DNA of 57,498 bases, from NCBI GenBank assembly GCA_014825775.1, contig MVAQ01000134.1:1-57498 (forward strand), in the 5' to 3' direction. The position numbers were made by a program, and so were the translations under genes. Positions 40,133 through 52,302 of the stretch are shown here, in pieces; the stretch's first letter is position 1; every line of letters starts with the position of its first letter. The notes under the pieces are model-generated. The model did not search any database, was not told where the DNA came from, and saw only the letters and a list, made by a program, of their open reading frames with translations. This DNA is from Krasilnikovozyma curviuscula (Eukaryota; Basidiomycota; Tremellomycetes; Cystofilobasidiales; Mrakiaceae).

Positions 40133-43100
40133 ATGCATCTGCTTCCCAGGGAGATTGAGAAGATCCAGGTCTCCCAGGTCGGCTTCATTGCCCAACGAAG
40201 GCTCGCTCGAGGTCTTAAACTGAACCAAGTCGAAGCCACCGCTCTGATCGCCAGTCAACTGCACGAATACATTCGAGATGGGAAACACAGTGTAGCTGAG
40301 CTCATGCAGCTTGGGAAGACCTTCTTAGGTAGAAGACATGTCCTCTCTGGTGTGGTCCCTCTCCTGCACGAGATTATGGTTGAAGGAACTTTCCCAGACG
40401 GTGTCTTCCTCGTCACTGTACATGATCCTATCTGCACTCCAGATGGTGACTTATCTAAGGCACTCTATGGTTCCTTCTTACCCATCCCATCCAACGACTT
40501 GTTTGAGTTGGAGGAGGACGAGAAGTATTCGTACGAACAGAGCGCTGGAGCGATTGTCTGCAGGAAGGAGGACATTGTGATCAATAAAGGGAAGAAGAAG
40601 ATCAAAATTAAGGTTACAAACACTGGAGATAGACCCATTCAAGTTGGATCTCGTAAGTGCTCACTAACCTTCATCCTCGTATCCTCTGAAGCAACTTCTT
40701 ACTAGCTCGCTGCCCTTCCGCTAATCACAGACTACCCGTTCCTGGAAACAAACGGAGCCCTTTCCTTCGACCGAATCAAAGCTTACGGAAAACACTTGGA
40801 CATCGCAGCTGGAACAGCCGTCCGATTTGAGCCTGGTGAAACGAAATCCGTCGTGCTCTGCCAAGTTGGAGGGTTGAACATCCTCAGCGGCGGCTCTAAC
40901 TTGGCCAGCGGAAAGTTCGACCTAGGAAGAACTGAAGAAATCATTGCTAAATTGTTACAGGAAGGGTGTGTCTGCGCCCTTTCTCTCCCTGTGATAATCG
41001 TATGCTGATCCTATCGCACACCCTGCGCATGATCTCCTTTCTCTAAAACCCAAATCAAGATTCCTCCACACGCCTGAGCCCGGTGCGCTTGAAGTTACCG
41101 AAGACAAGACTGTCTCTAGAAAAACCTACGCTTCCATGTTCGGTCCCACCACAGGTGATCGCGTCCGACTGGGTGATACTGGGCTTTGGATTGAAGTTGA
41201 GAAGGATTTGACGGTCTACGGAGATGAATGCAAGTTTGGTGGTGGTAAGTCTGAATTATATTTTCCTTCTCAGATGTGATGAGTGATCTCAATTCTGACC
41301 GGCCATTTCTACACCTGGCAACAGGCAAAGTTCTGAGAGAAGGCCAGGGGCAGGCTGCAAATAGAAACGATTCTGAGGTTCTTGACCTTTTGATTACTAA
41401 TGCCCTTATTGTTGACTGGAGTGGAATCTACAAGGTGTGTCTCAAATTGACCCATCACCCTTTCTCATATTATCGTCGCTGAGGCTCATTTCCACCACCG
41501 ATAAAATCTGTTGAACCGTTGAGGCTGACGTTGGTGTGAAAAACGGATTCATCAAAGCAATCGGCAAAGCTGGTAACCCGGATATTATGGACGGTGTCCA
41601 TCCTGATTTGGTCTTTGGTGTCAACACCGAAGTCATTGCTGGTGAAAAGTTGATCTTGACGACGGGTGCTATCGACGCTCATGTTCACTACATCTGTCCT
41701 CAGACTTCTACCGAGGTAAATACTTTCCTTTCATTTTCTCAAGGGCTACTTCTGAAACTTTCGGTCATTCTTTTTATATAATTACCGGACTCAGGCTTTA
41801 GCTTCTGGTATCACTACCCTCATCGGTGGAGGAACCGGGCCAGCTGCAGGGACCAATGCTACTACGTGTACACCATCTAAATGGTATATGGAACAGATGT
41901 TGTGAGTTGAAAAAACTTAGTTTTACTGTCTCTATGATTTTACACACGTTTGACTCTTCTCTAGCACTGCAACCGATGGACTTCCCCTCAACTACGCCTT
42001 CACTGGTAAAGGAAATGACTCTGGTCCAAATGGTCTCGTCGATATCGTCAAGGCCGGAGCTGCAGGTCTTAAGCTCCACGAGGATTGGGGAACAACACCC
42101 AGCACCATTGACGAGTCGCTCAAAGTTGGTGATGAATTTGACGTCCAGGTCAATATTCACACGGATACATTGAATGAGAGTGGATTTGTTGAGAGTGAGT
42201 GATGTTGCATATTCTTGGAAAGATAGCAGTGCCGAACCCACTTTTCAAACTTTGCAGGTACGATTGCCGCATTCAAGGGCAGGACCATCCACACGTTAGT
42301 CGAAGGGGTCTTCCTCACTCAGTTTATATTGTTCTGACGCAGTGAAATTTTTATGCAGCTACCACACTGAGGGAGCGGGTGGAGGGCATGCCCCAGACAT
42401 AATCGTCGTTTGCGAACAACACAATGTCCTCCCGTCATCCACCAACCCGACTCGTCCTTACACTATGAACACGTTGGATGAACATCTTGACATGCTATGT
42501 GTCTGCCATCACCTTGATAAGAACATTCCTGAAGACATTGCCTTTGCTGATTCTCGAATTAGAGCCGAGGTGAGTGCCAATATCCACGTATCTGGCTCGC
42601 AATTAGATGGACTGACTTTCCCTTCTTCAGACTGTTGCAGCGGAAGATTTGCTACAGGATATTGGAGCTATTGGTGAGTAAAGCGGCAGTTGGTCTGTTG
42701 ATTCAATCGTAACTGAACTTTGGTCTTGACACTTCTAGCTATGATCAGTTCTGACGCTCAAGCCATGGGACGAGTTGGAGAAGTCATTTCTAGGACTTGG
42801 AGAACCGCTGCTAAAATGAGAGAGGTCCGTGGTCCGTTGGAAGGTGACGAGCAAGGAAGAGATAACAACCGCGTCAAACGATACATTGCCAAATACACTA
42901 TCAACCCGTGAGGGATAACTTTGCCGCCATTGAGCGTTTAAAACAGGGCTGACATAAACTTCTTTAACAGAGCTATCACTCACGGAATGTCACATCTCAT
43001 CGGTCAAATCGCGCCAGGACAGTTGGCGGATCTCGTATTGTGGCAGCCATCGAATTTCGGCACAAAGCCAGAGATGATCATCAAAGGTGGTGTCATTGCT

Positions 43101-43650
43101 CAAGCGATGGTGAGTCCTTTTAGCTCTCCCGAATTTGTTTCATCTTCTGAACTGGCTCACCTCAAATGTCTTGCAGATGGGTGAGGCCAACGCATCCATT
43201 CCAACGGTTGAACCAATCATATCTCGACCAATGTGGGGATCTTATCCATCGTCAGCTGCCAAAAACTCCCTTCTCTGGGTCAGTGAAGTGTCGATTACCA
43301 GTGGTAAGTTTCAAGTCTTTATCTCTTTTTCTTCGTTAGAAGAAGACTGATGCTGACTTCATTGAAACAACAGGTGTAATCGCATCCTACGGCATCAATA
43401 AACGGGCAGAAGCCGTCAAGAATTGTCGGAACATTTCGAAGAAGGATATGAAGCTTAACAATCATACTCCGAGGATCACTGTCGATCCAGAGACGTATGA
43501 AGTGAGAGCAGATGGTGTCCTTTGCGACGTGCCGCCGGCGCTGACACTTCCGTTGACGAGAAACTACCTCCTGGTGGGTCAAAAACTCTTCCAAAACAGA
43601 ATCTTTCTTCTAACTTTCTGATTCCTGTTTGGCTTTCTCCGAAGTTTTAA
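40133..43650 (+). CDS. URE1: urease (single-chain, nickel)
   Basis: Cytosolic nickel enzyme hydrolysing urea to ammonia and carbamate. It is the fused gamma-beta-alpha form of fungi and plants, about 830 residues. Gamma part: [52 protein letters not shown]. Beta part: [25 protein letters not shown]. Alpha part: [14 protein letters not shown], nickel ligands in DAHVHYI, the carbamylated Lys in [18 protein letters not shown], the [13 protein letters not shown] block, flap Cys/His in CVCHHLD, and the ligand Asp in SSDAQAMGR. About ten introns. Splicing the last one (GTGGGT...CCGAAG) places TTT TAA as the final exon, giving the expected short C-terminus NYLLF; unspliced it would read a poorly matching tail. 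Accessory proteins (UreD/F/G) are not in this window. Confidence 0.96.
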
Positions 43651-43940
43651 AACAAGGGCCATTGCCTGCTCTACTGTGTGCGACACGCCACAGATATACA
43701 TTCTTAAGTAGCAAGATAGGCTTTTCTGACTTGACACAAAACTAAGTTCAGAAATCTTTGACGAATTGTGTGATCGCTTTTAACAAAATAAATATAATAA
43801 AATTGAAAGAATTCTAATGGACGTCAGTGCGCGGTCTTTGGTTCGCTTAAGCTCAATCGTTTGTATTATACCGACATCCTCCAAAGCCTCTCCGTTGTAA
43901 TAATCTCACGCATTCAATACACAACAGCATAACTCTCAAC
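43651..43940. other. intergenic between URE1 and the NGS-repeat gene
   Basis: 290 AT-rich bases. Nothing coding seen; it should hold the URE1 3' UTR and the next gene's promoter. Confidence 0.5.
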
Positions 43941-45291
43941 ATGATTGTCGACGGAAAAGTAGCTGCAGACTCGAAATCAGCAGCAGCCTCAGAAAATGAT
44001 TATCAGTCGACTGCGTCTGCTTTGGAACAGCCCAATCAGCAAATCAATCCACCTCTCAGAGCTGGGGAGTTCCCACCAACTGCTATCGACAGTGAATCTG
44101 TTGTGACTGACGTTGACGTAGTGAGTTGTAATGTTTTGACTATGTCCGTGCCTCGTGTCGCTAAGGTTTTTACTCCTGTTCCTCACTTTTTCTCAATCAT
44201 CTATCTCTTTCTATCCTGTCTGGTATATGACCTGTGCTTGTCTGTAAGGCTGATTTTCCCCCTCACAATCCACCTGCGTACGACTCGATTGGCGCTACCT
44301 CTCCATTTACCAACCCAACCAGCACATTGCCAAGGTCATCGCATATCTATACCCACAATCAAAATGGAAGCGTTAAGCTCAGCCATATAATTGATCTCGC
44401 TCATCAGGTCCCTGTCGGTGCTCTGCCACCACTTGAGAAGGGCGAAACGGAGGAGAAGAGACTGAACGGCAAATTCAGTTCGCATAATGGATCGGTCAAT
44501 GTTCAACTGGGTACGATTTATTTTTTTGCTCAATATGCCCAAGTGATGGTCCTAACATCTTTTGAACAGGTGTCGCGCACAGCGGCCTCACGGGAGAGAG
44601 ACCCAAGGGCACAAGAGTCAGAATTGGTTGCAGATCCTCCAATGGTGGTGTGACCGTAAAGATCATCGAGCGTACCAGTGGATTACCATTTAAGGTTACA
44701 GCTCACTCACAGAACGGCTCAGGTCAGTTGCACTGCGTCGCTGTGCGCTCATTGATCTCCAGTAGGGTCATCGACTTACCGCTAGCCCTATCATTCTTGA
44801 TACAGTCACGGTCTTCCTTCCTCGCGATTTTCATGGTCCAATCAGAATGAAAACTGGTAAGTACACTGTCCGTTTCTGTTTTTGACGCTATAGTTGCGAT
44901 GAACTTAAACGGCGCTAATCCATTCATTGTAGGCAACGGCTCCTTTAACTTTTCTCAGGAAATCACAGCCGCTTCCGTCACCATCAACGGCAGTAAAAAA
45001 GACGGGTTGGTTTTTATTGGTGATATGACTAATTGGAAAGGGAAGTCAAGCGTCGAAGATCCAGAGGAAAATGTCATTGGTGACGGTTTGGATGAAGCGA
45101 TCCTTTCGTCTCAAAACGGCTCTGGTAAGTAGTTGCACCTGCTTTCTCCATCTATTATCCATCATATTGAGTGGTTTGATTCTCCAGTCAAACTGCGATT
45201 CTTCGAGGATAAAGAGGACCCCACCGTCTCCGGCTTCATCTCTGACGTGAAGGGGTTCGGAGTCAAGAAAGATGGCTGCTTCATCATGTAG
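43941..45291 (+). CDS. modular NGS-repeat protein (DUF7330-like), function unknown
   Basis: Starts MIVDGKVAADSKSAAAS. After a disordered N-terminus with FPPHNPPAYDS, beta-rich units each centred on an Asn-Gly-Ser/Gly turn follow: SSHNGSVNVQLG, CRSSNGGVTVKI, AHSQNGSVTVFLP, KTGNGSFNFSQE, SSQNGSVKLRFF. It ends KDGCFIM at TAG 45289-45291. No signal peptide or transmembrane segment is evident. The pattern resembles basidiomycete DUF7330-type proteins and suggests a small beta-solenoid. Introns after ...QLG, ...QNGS, ...KTG and ...QNGS are all phase 1, so repeat units coincide with exons. The family assignment is from memory of pattern, not a search. Confidence 0.7.
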
Positions 45292-45307
45292 TTGGCAGTA
45301 ACAACAG

Positions 45308-45763
45308 ATGATTCTAAGATTCTCAACGAAGTACAAGGTACTTCTAAAGCAAAGGATTCGTGAGGTGGACGACAGAGCTTTTCGATTTAACTCAGCTTCA
45401 CGGTGCTGCTCACCACCTATCCATTATGGTAACGTATGGCCTGCCGGAATAGTTACGGTAGAATCCAACTCAGAATTTCTTGGTGGTGCGCTGAGTGCTA
45501 TGGTAGAATACCGTTGGATGCGATTGATGAATGGCTACGAAAAACTGAAAGATGTGACAGTGTCGTCAGCTTCCAACCTACCATACCAATTTATCACAAA
45601 CAGCTCATTTAAATACACAGTGACTACAAAGCAGAAGGTCTGGGGTGCTATCTGCGTTCAGCTTAATCCGCCACTTATCCCACCAGTCGAATCTAGCGAC
45701 CACTACGAGAGCATCCTCCAACTTTTACCCTCGATTCTTCTGATCCCCCGAATTCTCTTCTGA
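45308..45763 (+). CDS. intronless 151-codon open frame, doubtful
   Basis: An uninterrupted frame beginning MILRFSTKYKVLL and ending LLIPRILF, between the NGS-repeat gene and SF3B6. It has some protein-like stretches (MVEYRWMRLMNGYEKLKDV) but no domain I recognise and no intron, unlike every confident gene here. It starts 16 bases after the preceding stop codon, so it would lie in that gene's 3' UTR. It may be a young gene, a decayed fragment, or chance. Confidence 0.3.
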   Translation: MILRFSTKYKVLLKQRIREVDDRAFRFNSASRCCSPPIHYGNVWPAGIVTVESNSEFLGGALSAMVEYRWMRLMNGYEKLKDVTVSSASNLPYQFITNSSFKYTVTTKQKVWGAICVQLNPPLIPPVESSDHYESILQLLPSILLIPRILF

Positions 45764-45837
45764 AGAAGAACTTAGTAAGGACTTCTGTTTATAAGCTTGG
45801 TTTGGCTATATCCTCCTGAATCTGCCGCTGTCAGACC

Positions 45838-46384
45838 ATGTCGAACGTGAGTACCCTACCTCCGTTTTCTGCTACTTGTTGCTCAAAGCTGACTCACACA
45901 CTCCCAATATCAGCCCAGAGACGCCAATAGAATACTATTTGTAAAAAACCTGAATTTCAATACGACAGGAGAGGACTTGTATGAGCTTTTCGGACAGCAT
46001 GGTGGTTGGTTCCAGTCTTTCCCTCCCTCGTTTTTCTACTTTCGACTGACAATGCCATTGTTTCCGCAGCCATCCGTCAGATACGACTAGGAAACGGTCC
46101 AAAGACGAAAGGCTCAGCTTACGTGGTCTTTGAGACCGTGTCAGAGGCAAAGAGTGCTATGGACAAGTGTAACGGTTTCCACTTACAGGATCGATATCTT
46201 GGTAAGAGTCCTTCCTTTGACTGAAATTAACCACAATGCATAGCAGTGGCTAATATTTCTTAATCTAGTCGTGCTGTTCCACCAACCTACCCGTCAAGCA
46301 GCATCAGCAGCGAAGGCGGACATTAGAGCTCGAGAAGAAGCTGTCGCCGCAGAAAAGAAGAGGTTGGGGCTGGAGGACGACTAG
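45838..46384 (+). CDS. SF3B6: splicing factor 3B subunit 6 (SF3b14a/p14)
   Basis: U2 snRNP protein that contacts the branch-site adenosine region. Four exons (45838-45846, 45914-46004, 46070-46201, 46269-46384) join to 115 codons plus stop, near the human 125. It is an RRM protein: NRILFVKNLNFNTTGEDLY with RNP2-like ILFVKNL, ELFGQHGAIRQIRLG, KGSAYVVFETVSEAKSAMD as RNP1, CNGFHLQDRYLVVLFHQP, then a charged helical tail RAREEAVAAEKKRL. The first exon is only 9 nt (ATG TCG AAC). It is convergent with SF3A3, another U2 snRNP gene, 469 bp between stops. Confidence 0.95.
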
Positions 46385-46853
46385 AATGCTGTAGGTTGGC
46401 TGTGAAGTGTTCAGGGAATGTGATTATACTGTTTGTACCTGTTTCTTTGTGTGATATTATCGTCAAACTTGGTTCATGAGAAGAAAGTAGCACCCAACCT
46501 TGCGTTGGTCACGTCTGCCGCTGCACGGACACTTGTTGATCTCAATGAGCCGAATAAAAAACAGATCTTGTGGAAGTTAGAGGTAATCGAAACATCTGTA
46601 CATTAGTGCTTGTTGGAAGCATCCCTCTCCAAGTCTGCACGCACTAGGTAGCGTCGAGGACTTCCCCAAATAGCTTGATTCTTGCAAGTATATTTTCGTA
46701 CCTAGTACCAGGAGGTCAGGCTTCCAACGTTCATTGAAATATTTTTAGAGTGTTCTCACTGGATGAGGGGTAGTGACCAATAAAAAGGTGTTACATTTTG
46801 ATATCAAGCACAAAGCGTTCAGGGCACACCGCTTCAAACAAACCATCCTGCCT
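46385..46853. other. convergent intergenic region between SF3B6 and SF3A3
   Basis: 469 AT-rich bases between convergent stop codons. No coding or repeat signal seen. Confidence 0.5.
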
Positions 46854-49097
46854 CTAAATCAAGCCTTGCCTCTTCAAATCATCTATCGGAAGAGATAAGA
46901 ACAGTCAGTGATGAGAACATGTACAAGGATGAAGGTAAACACTAACCGTAGGTTCGCTTGTCGTACACGTTTCCTTCACTGTCTTCTATCTCTTCCATAC
47001 GTTCAGCTAGTTGAATATCCTGTTTACCTTCCTGTTTCAGTCGTTCAGCCACTATTAGACAAGAAATGAGACTGTCATTAAATCGCCAGAGGGAAACGAT
47101 AAAACGCAAAACACAAACTCACAAGCTAGAGCATCCTCAATCTTGGTGATTTCATGGAAATGCTTCGTATTGGGGAGTCCGAGAGCTTTCATTCCGAAGG
47201 CATGACGAGCTTCTTGGAAGTGACGTTCAAAGTTTTTCCTTTAAAGAGATAAGAACAATCACAACGTCAGCTTAAGTCTGGGCGACAAGAAAGCGAGAAG
47301 TTGGAGCGCGGGACGAATGACTTGACTCACCTCCCCATGTAAACCGTATCACTACAGATCTCACACTTATATTCGACACCCAATCCATGCAGTTTGAACA
47401 GCCAATACGGAATCGGCTTGCCATCCCATCCCATGGGCAACTTCAGCGGGTTGTAGATCTTCTCTTCATCGTCGTCGTCGCCGCCATCAACCGCAGCCTC
47501 TGCACTAATAGCCTCCTTCTTATTACCACCAGCACTACCACTGGCAGCTGCCTCCTGTTGCTCGAGCTCGAGTTCTCGTTCTCGAGCAGTCAGCGCGGCA
47601 CGTCGCTCGACGTTTGACTTTGTATCCTGGAGGATGCTGTTGAGGTGCGTTGGAGAAGTAAGGAGCTGTTTGCAGACAAAAGTCATCAGCCCTGCAGGCT
47701 TCAGCTTCTGGTGTCGTGCTGTGTGGAGATCTCCGAGAGTTTGAGCTTGAGCGGGGCCGCCATTGGTGGATGGGGAGGAGGTAGAGTCGAGGAGCTTGGC
47801 TGCTTTCTTCTTGTGCTTGTCAGATTTCAAGTGAGCATCATAAACTGTCTGTTTCGAGTAAAGCTTCTGGCCTAGAGATTTGAGAAGAAAAGAGAGCACA
47901 ACAGCGAGTTAGTAATTGGCGCTGTGACAAGAAAGGAAATACTCACAAGCAGGACACCATATTCCCTCTGTTGCGTTACCCTCAGCACTACCACCGACGT
48001 TTGACGTCTCAGCATCAATCTCCCAGCCCTCCAGCTGGTTCGCGTCCCACAGCGTGTTAAACTCATCTTCCATCTGCTTCAGTATCGGTGCGTAGTTCTC
48101 CAGCGGGCGAGTTCGAGATAAGAAAGAGAGAAGACAGGTGTGGAGAGATGTGATGTATCTTTAAGATGAAAAGTGCCGACAGTCAGCTGCTGATGCCTGA
48201 ACTCTAGCTAGAACCGGAGACTCACGATGTGTAGGCTTCAGACGACTTCTCCTTCTTCGAGACTGCAGTCTCATGTTTTTCAGAGGAAAGATGATCTAGA
48301 TAGCCAAGATACGGTATCCTGCAACAAAAGACGAGGGTTTTCGCATGAGACTTAGGTCGAGAAAGAGGGTGTCGAGGAAAGGAAGATAGACGCACCTAGA
48401 AACGCCCTTCAGGTTGATATACTGCGAGTGGTACAAGTTGAGATCCAAGAATCTACCCAAACTCTCTTCACCAGAGAACATGCTTGACAAGGCTATGGAA
48501 ACCAGAAAAGCGGCCAAAAGGCGAGCGTTTTCAGAAACTTCACAGCTAGGGTGGAAAAAGCGAACAGGGTACTCACCATCGACAGCATACTCCTCCTCGA
48601 CCTCAGGACCATCCATGAGCTCCTTCAAATCGGTATTGAATATCTGGGAGGATGAAGGACCGGGATTCTTACGGTGGAAGTCCTTGATTTTGGTGAGGCG
48701 AGTGTAGAACTCTTCGAGGTCGTCTGCTGGTGGGGCTGGGATGGCTAGGGCTGCTATTTCAGTTAATCGTAGGCTATAGATACGTACAAGGTAGCCAAGA
48801 GAAGAAGTAAAAGGTCCAAGAGCAAGATGGTGGGTTAGTCGGAGAGTAAAAACGAACACTAGAAGCTTTAACAAAAGAGGAACTCTACCACCAAACTCAC
48901 CCATTAGCATCCTCATAATGTTCTACAAGTGCCTCCTTCCTCGCAACGATCCTGTCAAGGATGTCGCTCGCCCGGTGCTCCTTCTCGAGTTTGTGTCGGT
49001 GGGTCTTGTCTGGCTGGGCGAGAATTTCAGCCAGGGCCTGTTCAAAGAGGTCAATCTCCTCTTGGGCTTGTCGTGCTGCTTCAATGGAGGAGTCCAT
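46854..49097 (-). CDS. SF3A3: splicing factor 3A subunit 3 (SF3a60/Prp9)
   Basis: U2 snRNP SF3a component needed for prespliceosome assembly. It begins [20 protein letters not shown] with the conserved [16 protein letters not shown]. Middle exons carry [23 protein letters not shown] and KIKDFHRK segments and [14 protein letters not shown] matrin-type zinc finger is built from the [24 protein letters not shown] region with KHKKKAAK. The C-terminal SF3a60 finger region is [67 protein letters not shown]. The frame is open upstream of the chosen Met (to 49253), but that segment has no family match. Eight or so exons. Confidence 0.92.
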
Positions 49098-49362
49098 TTG
49101 TGTGGATAAAGCTTTGGTGGAAGAAGGCTGGCGGCCAACTGAGCATGGGCAGGGCTGAGAGCTGGCACAAACGAAAACAGAAAGAAGTAGAAAATTCGCC
49201 CACATCGTTTGTTTACATTCTGTGGATGTGTTGATTGCTGAACGGAACAGCAAAAAACCGTCACATTCTTTGATGTCAAAATTGTATCATCAGTTCCTTA
49301 AGGTACCCATTTACGTCCTCCCCCAATGCAAACATGTCTAGCTTCTAGCGGACGCCTTCCCC

Positions 49363-50766
49363 TCAGGTGTTCGCAAAGGCTCGCGCTTGAGCTTCAGCAA
49401 GTCTTGCGAGCCTAAGAAATCTTTCGTCAGGCGGTCTATTGATCCAAGTCCACCCCTCAGAGGCGAGTGGTGGGTTTTGCTCCACACCGGTTTCGCTGGC
49501 TGCAAATGACTCCTCCGTGAACATTCCTTCCGTGTGGCTGTATAAATATAAGAGCAAAATGAAGAAATGTTAGAAGATGATATCAGAAAAATCAGTTGTG
49601 TAAGCGAGCCACAAACTATGGGTTCGGTTCTTCCAACTGGACAATCTGGGCAATGTCTGGGTGTCTGGCCAACCAGTCGACCATCAACTGATAATAATCC
49701 CGGTTGAAGCTTGACATATACCTCACTCTTCGGACGACCAGTTTTCTCAGTCTAGGGTACCACTGGAAGATCTCGTCGAACCCACTGTAATCATCTCGAA
49801 TCGCACGTGTAGGTAGGGCGGATGGGTCGAGATGCTCAAAGTTGACCCTCCACGTGTTGATAGTAAGCTCGGTGATGGTCGTGTTGACGTGCTCGGGGTG
49901 AGGACGGAAAGTCGACATCAACACCGGGCTGTTCGATGCCGCGTTACATCTCTCAGTCCAAGCCGCTGGATGCAACTCTGCAGCCACGAAGCGGACGATG
50001 AGCTCATTGTTCTCCAAGTGGGCGTGGGTGGTGTGTTGAAGGAAGGACCCTGGAAAAATGGAGGCACGAGCTGCCTTTAAAAACGAAACGCTGAGTGTCG
50101 GTGACGCCAGTTCGTCTCTGCTAGACTCTGAAGCGTCTGACGGCCACATTTGGTTCAAGATTCTTAGCGGCGGGAATTCTGCGTGAATAGGTAGAGGTCC
50201 AATTTTGACATGTTTGAGGTTTGGCATTAGAGTCTTGAAGGTGAGAGACGGATGTAACGTCGGTTGAGGTGATGGTAGCGGGAGATATCGCAGACCGTCG
50301 ACGAGGATGTTGCGCGTGTCGTTTTCGGTCGGCAGATTGGATGTGAGACCCCCAAAGAAAGCTGAAGATTTCACGCAGAAGTATCCTAGAAATTTGATTG
50401 ATTTAATCTGCAGGGAGCAAAAGAGATTGAGCCATGATGACCATCAGAGCAAACTTGATGTGCACTGCTCACGTATTTCAACCCATCTTCCAACATATCA
50501 CTCGTGTAGCCCTTCCATGGAGCAATCATGTACCCAGTATTTTCATTTCTGTCGATTTTACACCTAAATAAGCTCAAGAAATCGACCATCGACCTGACCT
50601 CGACAGCCGAGTATAAGATCGGCACAACGATGTTGTGAAACAGCCTGGATGTCAAAAGAACAGAGAGGAATGTCGATTTCGGAGCTGAAAGGGTGGCTTC
50701 TGTGAAGATTTGGGAGAGTATGTTGTCTGGGAGATCCGTAATACTGATCATACTGGGTGGCGGCAT
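49363..50766 (-). CDS. F-box-like protein, substrate adaptor candidate
   Basis: Starts MPPPSMISITDLPDNILSQI, an F-box-like opening (LPDNIL..IF..., then SVLLTSRLFHNIVVPILY). A long open exon (50374-49616) follows with FKTLMPNLKHVKIGPLP, ITELTINTWRVNFEHLDP and FQWYPRLRKLVVRRVRYM, a leucine-rich-repeat-like pattern of the kind basidiomycete F-box proteins carry. It ends RLARLAEAQARAFANT. It would recruit a target to an SCF ubiquitin ligase. The target is not predictable. Such genes are numerous and fast-evolving in basidiomycetes. Confidence 0.65.
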
Positions 50767-51300
50767 TTCCAGAGAAGGTTCGACCGATAGATGAAACCAC
50801 GTTAGGGGACTATTGTTTGGAGGTACTTCAATTTAAGGATAGTAGACAGAGGAGTCTAGTTTTCCTGAGGAGAGAATAGCAGCTTCCGAACCGGACTAAT
50901 GACCTGAATACGTGGAATGAAAGGGATTTTGTTGGCGCGAGCTGCAGCAGTCGATGACCACGATTGATAATACCTTTGATTTCAGCTTCAGTGGTAAAAC
51001 ACTAGACAGCTTTCAGATAGGCATTGATTGTCAGGTTTCAATCCTTTTCAGAAGGGTGAGGTGTCGGTATCCGGATGGAAACAAGCTCCTGCGTTTATTT
51101 TCTCTGCCTGCAGATCTTTTAGTGGCGGGTCAAAAAACAAATCCAGAGAATACTCATTCTCATCTACAAACACCATAGAAAGACTTACTTTCCTATGTAC
51201 ATTTGTTGTCTTTTCTCTGAACATATGAAATGTCAGCAATGTGATCAATCGCAAGCTGAGTAACATTATTGACATCTCAAGCCTCACAAGTTCTGACTGA
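50767..51300. other. intergenic between the DUF829 and F-box genes
   Basis: 534 bases; F-box gene promoter on one side and DUF829 3' flank on the other. Short frames only on both strands. Confidence 0.45.
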
Positions 51301-52302
51301 TCACCTGGTCCTATCTCTCCAAAGCTCCTCGACGATCCTCCTATACCTCTCCGGATCGCCTTTAAAATGCCCCACATGTGGCCCTTTGAACCTCTCAAGC
51401 CTGACCTTTACACCTTTGCTCTCAGCGTCGGACGCATGCCCCTCGACTGCCTGGAGCTGTACCATGATGTCTTCTTTCGAGTATACATACGTCCTGTCTC
51501 CCTTCCCGACGACTGAGAGATCATTAAGCGTACTCCTGACGCGCACAATAGGATCTACGCCGACGACGCTTAGAAATACATAGATGGGGGTGAGGACGAT
51601 GAGCGCCAAGAGGCGGACGAGAGACGACTTGAGGGGTGCGCGGAACGCGTTGATCGCCGGCCAGAACTCAGAGATACCGGGTGTTGAGTCGAAAATGATG
51701 GGAACGGCGGTAGGTGCAAGTGGATGGAGGGTAAGGAAGTCGGTGAATGTGAGGGAGCCGCCGTTGGATTGGACGCTGGACAACGTGATCATGGCAGAAT
51801 ACAAAGGATATGCCGTGTCATTTTTAACGGAAGAGCCATGATAATGAAAGAGGCGCTCTGCTTGCTCACTGAATGAGAAGGCGGTCCGCTGGTAGGAGGG
51901 GGAGCACCGGTTTGAGAGCTTTAATGCGTGTCGACTGGAACGAGAAGAAGTCTTTTGAGATCGACAGGAAGATGAAGATATCTGACTGTGGGAAGAGCTC
52001 TCTATGAAGGGCTACAAACTGGACTCAATGGAAAAACGAACGTGTTGGGGATGCGTTTGAGTAAGCGAAGAGAATCGAAAAGTAGCACAACTTGAAGGCA
52101 GGATAGTTGTACATACCTTTGATATGATTGACAACGGCGCATCCATGAACCCGAAGTAGAGAACCGCTTTGGGGCCAGCGTAGGGTTGACTATTGAGTCG
52201 AGTAGCGGTATCGTTGTGCTCTGTCGCTGGGCAGAGGTAGATTTGCTTTGTGAGTCGTTCGAGCTTGGGAGCGATGGCAGGGGAATGAAGGGTCGAATCC
52301 AT
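51301..52302 (-). CDS. TMEM53/PaxU-like DUF829 alpha/beta-hydrolase-type protein
   Basis: Starts MDSTLHSPAIAPKLERLTKQ and runs AVLYFGFMDAPLSIISK, then FVALHRELFPQSDIFIFLSI, KDFFSFQSTRIKALKPVLPL, LLIHVQSNGGSLTFTDFL, PIIFDSTPG, LLALIVLTPIYVFL (possible membrane helix), KEDIMVQLQAVEGHA, FKGPHVGHFKGDPERY. The SNGG elbow and the His in VGHFKGDP...Y fit DUF829/TMEM53. Two introns were placed by frame and family fit: acceptor GTCCAG before FVAL, and donor CA|GTGAGC with acceptor TTGTCCAG giving LLIHVQSNGG. The start at 52302 follows a poly-T/CAG stretch, so a 5' UTR intron is possible. Members include nuclear-envelope TMEM53 and fungal PaxU; the function here is unknown. Confidence 0.8.

Noticed and set aside
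51048..51398. 116-codon minus-strand frame overlapping the end of the DUF829 gene
   Set aside because: It reads across the DUF829 coding end in another frame and into intergenic sequence without family features.
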